Source: JANPIX01 sp031425195
Lineage (GTDB): Bacteria > Pseudomonadota > Alphaproteobacteria > Rhodobacterales > Rhodobacteraceae
NCBI GenBank assembly: GCA_031425195.1
Contig: JANPIX010000009.1
Location: 310,001-374,000 of the forward strand
Direction: 5' to 3'
Length of the DNA stretch: 64,000 nucleotides
Shown here: one piece after another, positions 38,435-47,312 of the stretch
How the letters are laid out: the number at the start of each line of letters is the position of its first letter
Position numbering within the stretch: the stretch's first letter is position 1
Notes under the pieces: generated by a model
Told to the model about the DNA's origin: nothing
Seen by the model: the letters and a program-made list of their open reading frames with translations, nothing else
Database searches by the model: none
Translations under genes and position numbers: made by a program

Positions 38435-38449
38435 TTAACGATCTTTTAG
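38435..38449 (+). promoter_or_regulatory. CtrA-like binding site upstream of cpaE
   Basis: TTAA-N7-TTAG, one mismatch from the TTAA-N7-TTAA box of the alphaproteobacterial cell-cycle/motility regulator CtrA. It lies in an AT-rich stretch between the ompA terminator and cpaE, about 155 bases before the start codon. Confidence 0.45.
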
Positions 38450-38603
38450 CCCCATTCTCGCCAACATTAGCAGCGAGTTTGAGAACAATCGAACGGGCTG
38501 GCGTCATTGACACCGGCCTGCGCATATGTTGGCAAATGTCCTGCTTGCCTTTTGCTGGCAACAGGGGCCTTGTGACTGTGCCGAACAGCGAAGGACGGAA
38601 GTG

Positions 38604-39884
38604 ATGACGAGTGTAGCAAACCTACAGCCTGATCCGACCCCGATCTTGGCCTGCACCATCTCGCGGGATGTGCAGAACTTTGATCTTCTCATCGAAGACA
38701 TGGAAATCGAACTCGGCGAAAGCTGGGGTGACTTGTCCTTCGACGATGCCATTGCCTTTTTTGATCAGCCCGACGCACGCACCTTGCAATTCGTGGTGGT
38801 TGCCGTGGACGGCGAAGACGAATCCGATCTGACTCAGGTCACGGCCATCATCAAGGCCGCCAAAGCCAAATATATCAAGGTGATGCTGATTGCCGATCAG
38901 GTAAGCCCGGTCGCCCTGCATCAACTTCTTCGACTTGGGGCCGATGATTTCGTGCCCTATCCGCTGCCCGAAGGGGCGTTGCACGATTCGATTGAACGGA
39001 TGCGCCGCCCCGGCACATCGGCCATCGCGGCCTTGGGCGGCGCGCTGCCCGACGGCGCCATGCCCGGCCGTGGCACCCCCGGTTTCAAATCCGCGTCCGA
39101 CCGCAATGGCGTGATCCTGCCCGTGCACGGCATGGCCGGCGGTGTGGGCGCATCCACATTCGCCGTCAACCTTGCCTGGGAACTTGCCACGATCAGCAAG
39201 ACCGACGCGCCCAAGGTTTGCCTCATCGACCTCGATTTCCAGTTTGGCGCAATATCCACCTATCTGGATCTGCCCCGGCGCGAGTCGATCTTTGAACTTC
39301 TGTCCGATACGGCCAATGCCGATTCCGAGGCGTTCATGCTGGCGCTGCAGCCCTTCAACGAAAAACTGCAGGTCTTTACCGCCCCGTCAGACATGCTTCC
39401 GCTCGATATCGTGACCGGCGAAGACATCACCAAGCTGCTTGATCTTGCGACGGCGAATTTCGATTTCGTCGTGATCGATATGCCCTCTACCGTTGTTTCT
39501 TGGACAGAAACGGTGCTGACCCGTTCCTCCGTCTATTTCGGCCTGATGGAGCTTGATCTGCGCTCGGCACAGAACATCCTTCGCCTGATCCGCGCTCTCA
39601 AGGCCGAAGGTCTGCCACATGACAGGTTCCGCTTCATCCTGAACCGCGCCCCCAAATTTACCGATCTCACCGCCAAATCGCGGGTAAAGCGGATGGCAGA
39701 AAGCCTTGATATCGACATCGAGGTTCAACTTCCCGACGGCGCCATTCAGGTGACACAGGCCAATGACCACGGACTGCCTTTGGCAGAATCGGCGGCGAAG
39801 AACCCGCTGCGCAAGGAAATCGCCAAACTTGCCAAATCACTTCATGATCTGAACAAAGCAGTCGAGACAGGCCGAAAGGTCTGA
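38604..39884 (+). CDS. cpaE: CpaE/TadZ pilus localisation ATPase
   Basis: MinD/ParA-like protein of 426 residues that places the Flp machine at the cell pole. Residues ~15-135 form a receiver-like domain. The ATPase domain begins near residue 170 with a deviant Walker A, GMAGGVGAST (176-185), that lacks the usual lysines. CLIDLDFQFGAISTYLDL and DFVVIDMPS follow. ATG 38604 follows AAGGA with an eight-base gap; the open frame extends back to 38526. The Walker variant is typical of TadZ proteins. Confidence 0.9.
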   Translation: MTSVANLQPDPTPILACTISRDVQNFDLLIEDMEIELGESWGDLSFDDAIAFFDQPDARTLQFVVVAVDGEDESDLTQVTAIIKAAKAKYIKVMLIADQVSPVALHQLLRLGADDFVPYPLPEGALHDSIERMRRPGTSAIAALGGALPDGAMPGRGTPGFKSASDRNGVILPVHGMAGGVGASTFAVNLAWELATISKTDAPKVCLIDLDFQFGAISTYLDLPRRESIFELLSDTANADSEAFMLALQPFNEKLQVFTAPSDMLPLDIVTGEDITKLLDLATANFDFVVIDMPSTVVSWTETVLTRSSVYFGLMELDLRSAQNILRLIRALKAEGLPHDRFRFILNRAPKFTDLTAKSRVKRMAESLDIDIEVQLPDGAIQVTQANDHGLPLAESAAKNPLRKEIAKLAKSLHDLNKAVETGRKV

Positions 39885-39903
39885 TCACTGGGGGAACTGA
39901 CAG

Positions 39904-41364
39904 ATGTTTTCACGCTTCAAGAAACCTGAACCCGGCGATGCCAAGACACCCGTTGGCGGCAACGTCGGGGTGGCCCTGCCCGGCCAGCGCCCCGCCACCC
40001 CGATCGCCGGCGGGGCCGCGCCCGCCGCCCGCGCGGCAATGTCCGCACCGCCCAAACCGCCCGCCGAAGCATTGGCCGCCGACAAGGAAAAAAAGCGCAA
40101 GGAACGGCTTCAGGAACTGAAGGTCGAACTCCACAAGCGCCTTTTGGAAAACCTGAACCTAGCCGCTCTGGAACATGCGTCCGAGGCAAACCTAAAGGTC
40201 GAAATCGCCGAAATCGCCTCCGAGGCGCTGGATGAAATGTCCGTCTCCCTGAACAAGGAAGACCGCACCATCCTTAACCAGGAACTCTACGACGAGGTGA
40301 TGGGCCTTGGCCCGCTCGAACCGCTGTTGAAGGACGAAACCGTCAACGATATTCTGGTCAACGGCCCCTTCCGCATCTTCATCGAACGCGGCGGCAAACT
40401 GTCGCTGACAGACATCACCTTCAAGGACGAACGCCACCTGTTGCGGATCATCGACAAGATCGTGTCCGCCGTGGGCCGCCGCGTCGACGAATCAAACCCC
40501 TATGTTGACGCCCGTCTTGCCGACGGTTCCCGCTTCAACGCCATGGTTCCGCCCATCGCGGTTGACGGATCACTCGTCTCCATCCGCAAATTCAAAAAAG
40601 ATAAACTTGGCATCCCTGATCTGGTTCGCTTCGGGGCCTTCACCGAAGAAATGGCCGCCTATCTTCAGGCTGCCGTGTCCTGCCGGCTGAACATCATCGT
40701 GTCTGGCGGTACGGGTTCGGGGAAAACCACCACGCTCAACGCCCTTTCGTCCTTCATCGACAACACCGAACGCGTGCTGACCATCGAAGACACCGCCGAA
40801 CTTCAACTGCAGCAGGTTCACGTGGGCCGCATGGAAAGCCGCCCGCCCAACGTCGAAGGCAAGGGGGCCGTCACCCAGCGCGATTGCCTGCGCAACGCCC
40901 TGCGGATGCGGCCCGACCGGATCATCGTGGGGGAAACCCGTGGCGAAGAAGTCATCGACATGCTTCAGGCCATGAACACGGGCCATGACGGTTCGATGAC
41001 GACGATCCACGCCAACAACGCCCGCGATGGCATCAGCCGTCTGGAAAACATGGTCGCCATGGCCGGCATCGAAATGCCGCTCAAGGCGGTGCGTTCGCAG
41101 ATCGCGTCCGCCGTCAACCTGATCGTGCAGGCCTCGCGCCTTCAGGACGGTTCCCGCCGCATGGTCAGCATCACGGAAATCACCGGCATGGAAGGCGAAG
41201 TGATCTCCATGCAGGAAATCTTCCGCTACGAACGCCTTGGCCTGGCACCCGATGGCAAGATCATCGGTCGCTTCAACGCCACCGGCGTGCGCTCGCACTA
41301 TTCCGAACGGTTCCGTCAATGGGGCTACGACTTGCCGGCGTCCATCTATGAACCCATCGTCTAA
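39904..41364 (+). CDS. cpaF: Flp pilus assembly/retraction ATPase CpaF/TadA
   Basis: Hexameric secretion ATPase of 486 residues that powers pilus assembly at the inner membrane. A proline/alanine-rich N-terminal tail (to ~residue 55) precedes the N-terminal domain. Walker A is GGTGSGKTT with Lys274. [11 protein letters not shown] is the Asp box, [18 protein letters not shown] is Walker B with its catalytic glutamates, and MTTIHAN is the His box. It lies 19 bases after cpaE. Confidence 0.95.
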   Translation: MFSRFKKPEPGDAKTPVGGNVGVALPGQRPATPIAGGAAPAARAAMSAPPKPPAEALAADKEKKRKERLQELKVELHKRLLENLNLAALEHASEANLKVEIAEIASEALDEMSVSLNKEDRTILNQELYDEVMGLGPLEPLLKDETVNDILVNGPFRIFIERGGKLSLTDITFKDERHLLRIIDKIVSAVGRRVDESNPYVDARLADGSRFNAMVPPIAVDGSLVSIRKFKKDKLGIPDLVRFGAFTEEMAAYLQAAVSCRLNIIVSGGTGSGKTTTLNALSSFIDNTERVLTIEDTAELQLQQVHVGRMESRPPNVEGKGAVTQRDCLRNALRMRPDRIIVGETRGEEVIDMLQAMNTGHDGSMTTIHANNARDGISRLENMVAMAGIEMPLKAVRSQIASAVNLIVQASRLQDGSRRMVSITEITGMEGEVISMQEIFRYERLGLAPDGKIIGRFNATGVRSHYSERFRQWGYDLPASIYEPIV

Positions 41365-41376
41365 GGCACCCCGAAC

Positions 41377-42345
41377 ATGCAAATCAGCGCCGCACCCATC
41401 ATCTACATCCTTATTTTCGTTGCGGTACTTGTGCTGGTCGAAGGGCTCTATCTCACGGTTTTCGGCAAATCCATCAGCTTGAACAGCCGCGTCAGCCGCC
41501 GCTTGCAGCTTCTGGAAAAGAACGGCAACCGCGAACAGGTTCTGGAACAACTCCGCAAGGAAATGAGCCAGCATCTCCGCTCCAAGGGGATACCGCTTTA
41601 CTCGATACTGGCTGACCGTGCGCAAAAGGCGAACATCGCCTTTTCGCCCCGCGCACTGATCGGGGTGATGGCACTGGTGTCGGTTTTTGCCTTCCTCGGC
41701 CTGACCATCGGCACCGAAACCGCGCCAGCGGTCCGCATCCTTGTGTCGATCGGCATGGGAGTCGGCGGCGTCTATGTCTGGGTCAACAACAAAGCCAAAA
41801 AACGGATGTATCTGCTGGAAGAACAGCTTCCCGATGCCGTGGAACTCATGGTCCGCTCCTTGCGCGTCGGGCATCCGTTTTCGGCGGCCATCCAGATCGT
41901 GTCAAAGGAAGTGGCCGACCCCCTTGGTACCGAATTCGGCGTGATCGCGGACGAGGCGGCCTACGGCGCCAACATGGCCGACAGTCTCAAGGCCTTTGCC
42001 GAACGGCTCGACAGTCAGGATTTGCGCTTTCTTGCCGTCGCCGTGAACATCCAGCAAACCTCGGGCGGCAACCTTGCCGAAATCCTCGACGGTCTGGCCA
42101 AGGTGATCCGCGCCCGGTTCAAACTGTTCCGCAGGGTCAAGGCCATCACCGCCGAAGCCAAATGGTCGGGCATGTTCCTGTCGGTCTTCCCGATTCTGGC
42201 GCTCGTCATGCTTTTGATCGTGAAGCCCGACTATTATGACGAAGTTCAGGACACCCCCCTGTTCATTCCCCTGGCATTGGTCGTAGCCGCGTTTCTGGTG
42301 ATCAACGTCATCTACATGAAAATCATGTGCAATATCAAAGTCTGA
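41377..42345 (+). CDS. tadB: Inner-membrane pilus platform protein TadB
   Basis: T2SF-domain membrane protein of 322 residues. An N-terminal helix (~residues 5-25), helices near 90-130, the T2SF cytoplasmic domain at ~145-270 (LPDAVELMVRSLRVGHPFSAAI), and C-terminal helices near 270-320 are visible. It is one of two paired platform subunits, and tadC follows 13 bases later. Confidence 0.93.
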   Translation: MQISAAPIIYILIFVAVLVLVEGLYLTVFGKSISLNSRVSRRLQLLEKNGNREQVLEQLRKEMSQHLRSKGIPLYSILADRAQKANIAFSPRALIGVMALVSVFAFLGLTIGTETAPAVRILVSIGMGVGGVYVWVNNKAKKRMYLLEEQLPDAVELMVRSLRVGHPFSAAIQIVSKEVADPLGTEFGVIADEAAYGANMADSLKAFAERLDSQDLRFLAVAVNIQQTSGGNLAEILDGLAKVIRARFKLFRRVKAITAEAKWSGMFLSVFPILALVMLLIVKPDYYDEVQDTPLFIPLALVVAAFLVINVIYMKIMCNIKV

Positions 42346-42358
42346 TGGGATAAACCTG

Positions 42359-43327
42359 ATGTTTGATCGCTTTAACCAGATGCTGATCGACGCAATGGGC
42401 CCGCTTGGCCCGCTGATGCTGGTGGGTTTGCTCGGCCTTGTCCTGATCGGGATCACCCTGCCCATCTTCCTACGCAAACGCGCCGAACCCTTTGACAAGC
42501 TAAAGGCGATGTCGGGCAGCACTGGCGCGTCTGCCACGGGCCGGTCGCTGCGCATGGGCGACAAGGCAGACAAGCTCGAAAAATTCGCGACCTTCCTTGA
42601 ACCGCAGGATGCGGCCACGATGTCGGCATCGCGCCTCAAGATGGTCCGCGCCGGGTATCGCAACAAGAATGCCGTCCGGATGTTCCACTTTTCGCAATTC
42701 ACGCTGGGCATTGGCCTGCTGCTTCTCGGCCTGATCTACACCATGTATCTGTCAAGCCAGGGCGACGTCAGCACGCAAAAAAAGCTGGTGATGACCTTCG
42801 GCATGGGTGGGTTGGGTTACTACCTGCCGCAATACTGGCTGACCAAACGCATTGCCAAACGGCAGCAGGAAATCATCTCGGGTTTTCCCGACGCGCTCGA
42901 TCTGATGCTCGTCTGCGTCGAGGCTGGCCAATCGCTTGACCAGTCCATCAACCGCATCGCCAAGGAATCGCGCGTGGGCTATCCCGCGCTGGCAGACGAA
43001 CTTGATATGGTCGCGCAAGAGGTGAAGGCCGGCAAGGAACGCGTGACCGTTCTGAAAGACATGGCCGAACGCGTGGGCGTGGCCGATGTGTCATCCTTCG
43101 TCACCACTCTGATCCAGTCCGCCACGTTCGGCACCTCGATTGCCGAAGCGCTGCGCGTCTACTCGGCGGAAATGCGTGACAAACGGGTGATGCGCGCCGA
43201 GGAAAAGGCGAACGTCCTTCCGACAAAGTTGACACTTGGCACAATGCTGTTCACCCTTCCCCCACTTCTGATCATCCTGATCGGGCCGTCCATCTTTGGA
43301 ATTGCCGAGGCATTTTCAAATTTCTAA
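42359..43327 (+). CDS. tadC: Inner-membrane pilus platform protein TadC
   Basis: Second T2SF-domain platform protein, 322 residues. Helix 1 spans ~residues 18-40, helices follow near 110-160, and the T2SF domain contains GFPDALDLMLVCVEAGQSLDQSINRIAKES. A hydrophobic C-terminus includes LFTLPPLLIILIGPSIFGIAE. Length and order match TadC next to TadB. Confidence 0.93.
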   Translation: MFDRFNQMLIDAMGPLGPLMLVGLLGLVLIGITLPIFLRKRAEPFDKLKAMSGSTGASATGRSLRMGDKADKLEKFATFLEPQDAATMSASRLKMVRAGYRNKNAVRMFHFSQFTLGIGLLLLGLIYTMYLSSQGDVSTQKKLVMTFGMGGLGYYLPQYWLTKRIAKRQQEIISGFPDALDLMLVCVEAGQSLDQSINRIAKESRVGYPALADELDMVAQEVKAGKERVTVLKDMAERVGVADVSSFVTTLIQSATFGTSIAEALRVYSAEMRDKRVMRAEEKANVLPTKLTLGTMLFTLPPLLIILIGPSIFGIAEAFSNF

Positions 43328-43339
43328 CCTTCGGGAACG

Positions 43340-43909
43340 ATGAACATATCACCGGCCATTGCCCTTGTCGTTGTGGGTCTGTTGACCGCCTGCCAGAACG
43401 CAGGCGGTCTTTCATCACGCGACATGGCCCGCAATGCCCCGCCCTCTGCCAATCCCAACGGCCAGGGCGTCGATGGCCTTCTCGTCGGCCACCGCCTGAT
43501 GGAGGCACAACAGTACGAACTTGCCCTGCGCGCCTATCTGCGCGCCGCGTCCGAAGTCGGGATGAACGTCGATGTCCTCAGCGCCATTGGCTCTGCCGAC
43601 CTGCATCTGGGTAGGCTTGGCCAAGCCGAACGCTTGCTGCGGCAGGCCGTGCAACTCGACCCGTCTTTCGTCCCCGCGCTGAACAATCTGGGTGTCGTCC
43701 TGATGGAACGCGGCAAGACTGCCGAGGCAAAGCTCGTCTTCCAACAGGCCTTCGCGCAGGATAGTGGCCAAACAGACTCGATCCGCGAAAATCTGATGCG
43801 CGCTATCGCGGAAAGTGAAAATCCCGACTATACTGAAAGTGATGAACCGGTGCTTTACGATCTGATCCGCCGCGGGGATGGGAACCTTGAAACCCTGAAC
43901 TCGCTCTAA
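43340..43909 (+). CDS. TPR lipoprotein of the Flp locus (TadD-like)
   Basis: 189-residue lipoprotein. The signal sequence ends in the lipobox LLTAC with Cys18. Tetratricopeptide repeats are visible at ~55-165 (GSADLHLGRLGQAERLLRQAVQLDPSFVP, NNLGVVLMERGKTAEAKLVFQQA). TadD-type proteins assist secretin or pilus assembly in the periplasm. It lies 12 bases after tadC. Confidence 0.87.
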   Translation: MNISPAIALVVVGLLTACQNAGGLSSRDMARNAPPSANPNGQGVDGLLVGHRLMEAQQYELALRAYLRAASEVGMNVDVLSAIGSADLHLGRLGQAERLLRQAVQLDPSFVPALNNLGVVLMERGKTAEAKLVFQQAFAQDSGQTDSIRENLMRAIAESENPDYTESDEPVLYDLIRRGDGNLETLNSL

Positions 43910-43941
43910 GCGCCGGACTCGAGCAGCAAAAAGGACGCAAA

Positions 43942-44796
43942 ATGCGCCACACCGTGATAATTGCCCTGTGCTTGGCCAGCACAGTGTCGCTGACAGCGTG
44001 CGGCGACAAGAAAACCGACGCCGACGTTCAGCGCGCCCTCAAAAGCGTCAACGTCATCGACGAAAGCAACCTTTCCGATCTGATGCTGACGACCGGCGAC
44101 CCCAAAGAGGCTGTCGCTTATTTCAGCAAGACGCTGGCCGAAAACCCGGATCGCCTTGATCTGAAACGCGGTCTGGCCAAATCCTACGTCCGCGCCAACA
44201 TGAACGTGCAGGGCGTCGCCGCCTGGAAGGCCGTTGTCGCGTCACCGGGTTCAGGCCCGGATGATCAGGTTTCGCTGGCAGGCGCACTGATCCGCACCAA
44301 CAACTGGGACGAGGCGCAGGCCGTTCTCAATCAGGTGCCCCCGACCCACGAAACCTTTGAGCGTTACCGGCTTGAGGCGATGGTCGCTGACAGCCAGAAG
44401 AACTGGAAAAAGGCCGACAGCTTTTACGAAACCGCCGTGGGACTGACCACTCAACCCGCCAATGTCCTGAACAACTGGGGCTATTCCAAACTGACGCGTG
44501 ACGATTACGCCGGCGCAGAACGGCTGTTCACCGAAGCGTTGACTTTCGATCCCACTCTGTTCACCGCCAAGAACAACCTCGTTCTCGCGCGTGGCGCACA
44601 GCGCCAATACGACATGCCGGTCGTCGTCATGACGCAAACCGAACAGGCCGAACTCATGTACACCCTCGCCCTGACTGCAATCAAACAGGGCGATGTGATC
44701 GTGGGCAAAGGTCTGCTCGAAGATGCCGTCGAAACCCATCCCCAACATTTCGAGGCTGCGGCGCGCAGTCTTGAAGCGTTGGAAAGCATGGGCTGA
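43942..44796 (+). CDS. Second TPR lipoprotein of the Flp locus (TadD-like)
   Basis: 284-residue lipoprotein with lipobox SLTAC, Cys20. Several TPR units lie between ~45 and 280, such as AVAYFSKTLAENPDRLDLKRGLAKSYV and NNWGYSKLTRDDYAGAERLFTEALTFDP. It is a paralogue, by architecture, of the preceding lipoprotein. It ends three bases before the prepilin peptidase gene. Confidence 0.87.
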   Translation: MRHTVIIALCLASTVSLTACGDKKTDADVQRALKSVNVIDESNLSDLMLTTGDPKEAVAYFSKTLAENPDRLDLKRGLAKSYVRANMNVQGVAAWKAVVASPGSGPDDQVSLAGALIRTNNWDEAQAVLNQVPPTHETFERYRLEAMVADSQKNWKKADSFYETAVGLTTQPANVLNNWGYSKLTRDDYAGAERLFTEALTFDPTLFTAKNNLVLARGAQRQYDMPVVVMTQTEQAELMYTLALTAIKQGDVIVGKGLLEDAVETHPQHFEAAARSLEALESMG

Positions 44797-44799
44797 CCG

Positions 44800-45297
44800 A
44801 TGCTTTCGGCCACAGATGCCCTGATTTTTCTGCCGTTCGTTCTTGTTCTTTGCGTCTGGGTGGCGTGGTCGGACATGAAGTTCATGAAGATCCCGAACAA
44901 GGCCGTGCTGGCCCTGGGTGCCGTGTTTCTGGTGATCGGGCCGATTCTTCTGCCATTTTACGATTATCTCTGGGCACTGGCGCTTATGTTGATCGTGCTG
45001 ACCATCGGCTTTCTGATGTCCACGTTCCGCATGGTCGGCGCGGGCGATGCCAAATTCGCGGCGGCCATGACACCCTATTTCGTCGGTGGTGATACGGTTT
45101 ACGTCATGCTGCTGATCGCGGGCTGCCTGATCGGCGCGCTGATCGTCCACCGCCTGTTGCGCCGCATCCCTGCCATTCGCACCGCGACCCCCGACTGGCT
45201 CTCATGGACACGCGCCGACTTTCCCGCAGGTCTGGCGCTGGCCGGCGCGCTCCTGATCTATATCGTCAGTCTGGCGGCCACAGATTTCTCAGGTTGA
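44800..45297 (+). CDS. Prepilin peptidase (A24 family, CpaA/TadV)
   Basis: Inner-membrane aspartic peptidase of 165 residues that cleaves the Flp prepilin leader. The two catalytic aspartates are Asp25 in VAWSDMKFMKIPN and Asp83 in GAGDAKFA. Four or five hydrophobic helices cover most of the protein. It lacks the N-methylation domain of larger PilD enzymes, as TadV/CpaA proteins do. Confidence 0.93.
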   Translation: MLSATDALIFLPFVLVLCVWVAWSDMKFMKIPNKAVLALGAVFLVIGPILLPFYDYLWALALMLIVLTIGFLMSTFRMVGAGDAKFAAAMTPYFVGGDTVYVMLLIAGCLIGALIVHRLLRRIPAIRTATPDWLSWTRADFPAGLALAGALLIYIVSLAATDFSG

Positions 45298-45394
45298 GAC
45301 AATCACGCCATTTGATTGCCACTTTCCATGACTATGACGGAATCAACGCCCGATTTCCCGGGTCAGTCCCGCTTGCCCTGACAAAGGTGCCTTG

Positions 45395-46717
45395 ATGAAC
45401 GTGGAAACACCCCCCGCCGTGCCCAATGTGCTGGCACCCGTAGCGCCCCGGAACATGTCGGAAACCGGAATTTCCGTGGTGATGATGCGGGATATCCTGC
45501 TCAAGACCATGTTCCGCACGAACCTTGATCTGGTCAGCGAACTCAGCCGCGCGATCTGCTTGCCCGGTCAGGTCACCCAGGAACTCGTCGATCTCGCCCG
45601 CGGGCAGAAGATGATCGAAGCGACAGGCACGCTCCACGCCACAAGTGGCAACGAAATGGGCTACCAGCTTACCGAACTCGGCAAGAACCGCGCGCTCGAT
45701 GCGCTCAGCCAGTCGGAATATTACGGCGCCATGCCGATCCCCTTGGACAGCTACAAGGAACAGGTCAAACGCCAGTCGATCCGCAACATGAAACTCACCC
45801 GGACACAGCTTTTGTCCGGCATGGGCCACCTGATCCTGCCCGAAGATCTGATTGGCAACCTTGGCCCCGCGGTGACCTCGGGCCGGTCCATCCTGATGTA
45901 TGGCCCCCCCGGCAACGGCAAGTCGAGCATTTCCAACGGCATCCGCGATGCCTTGGGCGAAATGATCTATGTGCCGCGCGCTCTTGAATATTCCGGTCAG
46001 GTCATCACGGTGTATGACCCCATCATCCACTCCAAAGTCGAAGAACAGGTCGATGATCCCAGCAGCCTGCGCCGCTCGTCCAACCGTTTTGACAGCCGCT
46101 ATGTCTATTGCGAACGTCCTTCGGTCATCACCGGGGGCGAACTGTCGCTCGAAATGCTCGACCTGACCTACAACCCGACGGCGCGCACCTATCAGGCCCC
46201 GCTGCAGTTGAAATCGAATGGCGGCATCTTCATCGTCGACGACCTTGGCCGTCAGCAGGAACCCCCGCAAAAGCTCGTCAACCGCTGGATTGTTCCTCTG
46301 GAAGAAAGCCGTGATATCCTGTCGCTTCAGTCCGGCGAAAAGTTCACTGTGCCCTTCGACACGCTGGTTATCTTTTCCACCAACTTCCACCCGAACGAGA
46401 TCTTCGATGGCGCGGCCCTGCGGCGGATCTTCTTCAAGATCAAGATCGACGGCCCCAATCAGGAAAACTATCTCAAGATCTTCGCCATGGTGGCCCGCAA
46501 GAAACGTATGCCGCTGGATGAACGCACGCTCTTGTATCTGATGAAGACAAAATACCCGACCATCGACAACAACTATGCCAACTATCAGCCGGTCTTCCTG
46601 ATCGACCAGATGATCTCCATCTGCGAATTCGAAGGCATCCCCAACCAGATGTCCCCCGAACTGATCGACCGCGCCTGGGCCAACATGTTCGTCAAGGACG
46701 AAAAGATCGCCAAGTAA
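45395..46717 (+). CDS. AAA+ ATPase with N-terminal winged-helix-like region, end of the Flp locus
   Basis: 440-residue cytosolic ATPase of unknown role. Residues ~28-105 look like a winged-helix module (VSELSRAICLPGQVTQELVDLA ... YQLTELGKNRALDAL). The AAA+ core has Walker A GPPGNGKS (170-177) and Walker B FIVDDLG. A sensor-like region includes VIFSTNFHP and an arginine-rich ALRRIFFKIK segment. ATG 45395 follows AAGGTG. It is 97 bases after the prepilin peptidase on the same strand and may be co-transcribed. It is neither a known Tad component nor MoxR-like by obvious motif. Confidence 0.8.
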   Translation: MNVETPPAVPNVLAPVAPRNMSETGISVVMMRDILLKTMFRTNLDLVSELSRAICLPGQVTQELVDLARGQKMIEATGTLHATSGNEMGYQLTELGKNRALDALSQSEYYGAMPIPLDSYKEQVKRQSIRNMKLTRTQLLSGMGHLILPEDLIGNLGPAVTSGRSILMYGPPGNGKSSISNGIRDALGEMIYVPRALEYSGQVITVYDPIIHSKVEEQVDDPSSLRRSSNRFDSRYVYCERPSVITGGELSLEMLDLTYNPTARTYQAPLQLKSNGGIFIVDDLGRQQEPPQKLVNRWIVPLEESRDILSLQSGEKFTVPFDTLVIFSTNFHPNEIFDGAALRRIFFKIKIDGPNQENYLKIFAMVARKKRMPLDERTLLYLMKTKYPTIDNNYANYQPVFLIDQMISICEFEGIPNQMSPELIDRAWANMFVKDEKIAK

Positions 46718-46723
46718 GGGATG

Positions 46724-46747
46724 GAATGCCGGGCCGCCCCGGCATTC
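46724..46747. terminator. Inverted repeat between convergent genes
   Basis: A 10-bp perfect stem GAATGCCGGG / CCCGGCATTC with a four-base loop lies between the AAA+ gene stop and the cyclo-ligase stop. There is no T-run on either strand. Confidence 0.55.
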
Positions 46748-46748
46748 G

Positions 46749-47312
46749 TCACACCACCGTCGCCCCGAACCGCCGGAACCCCGCTTCGGTCACGATCATG
46801 TCCAGCCGCTCGTCCGTGGCATCAATCGGCACTTCGGGCACTTCCTGCGCCGTAAAGGCGAACCCGATGGCCAACCGCGGCCCGCGCGCGCGCAAGCCTT
46901 GCAGCGTCCGGTCATAAAACCCGCCGCCATACCCCAGCCGGTACCCCCGCGTATCAAACGCAAGCAGCGGCACGATCAGAACATCCGGTTCCAGCCAGTC
47001 GCCCTCCGCCGGGATCATTGCGCCGAACTCGCCCACAACCATCTCGCACCCCGGCCACCACTGGCGAAACTGCAACGGCTGCCCCTTGCCCATGATCACC
47101 GGCACGCACACCGGCCCGGCATGGCCCGCCATCGCCGGCAGGGGGTCGATCTCGGTCCGCATCGGCATGTAACCTGACAGGATCTTCCCCGCCTGCCCCG
47201 CCAGAAGACCGGCCAGCGTTTCGGCGGCCGCCCCCTGCCCCGCCGCAAACGCCACCTTGCGCCGCGCAAACGCGTCCGCCCGCGCCTGCGCCTTGATCTC
47301 TTGAATCGTCAT
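46749..47312 (-). CDS. 5-formyltetrahydrofolate cyclo-ligase
   Basis: Converts 5-formyl-THF to 5,10-methenyl-THF with ATP, salvaging folate. At 187 residues, the N-terminal KAQARADAFARRKVAF basic segment binds phosphates. The C-terminal LLAFDTRGYRLGYGGGFYDRTL motif is the ATP/metal signature of the family. The start overlaps the mgtE stop as ATGA. No 6S RNA, a common neighbour in other bacteria, was recognised here. Confidence 0.93.
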   Translation of the reverse strand: MTIQEIKAQARADAFARRKVAFAAGQGAAAETLAGLLAGQAGKILSGYMPMRTEIDPLPAMAGHAGPVCVPVIMGKGQPLQFRQWWPGCEMVVGEFGAMIPAEGDWLEPDVLIVPLLAFDTRGYRLGYGGGFYDRTLQGLRARGPRLAIGFAFTAQEVPEVPIDATDERLDMIVTEAGFRRFGATVV

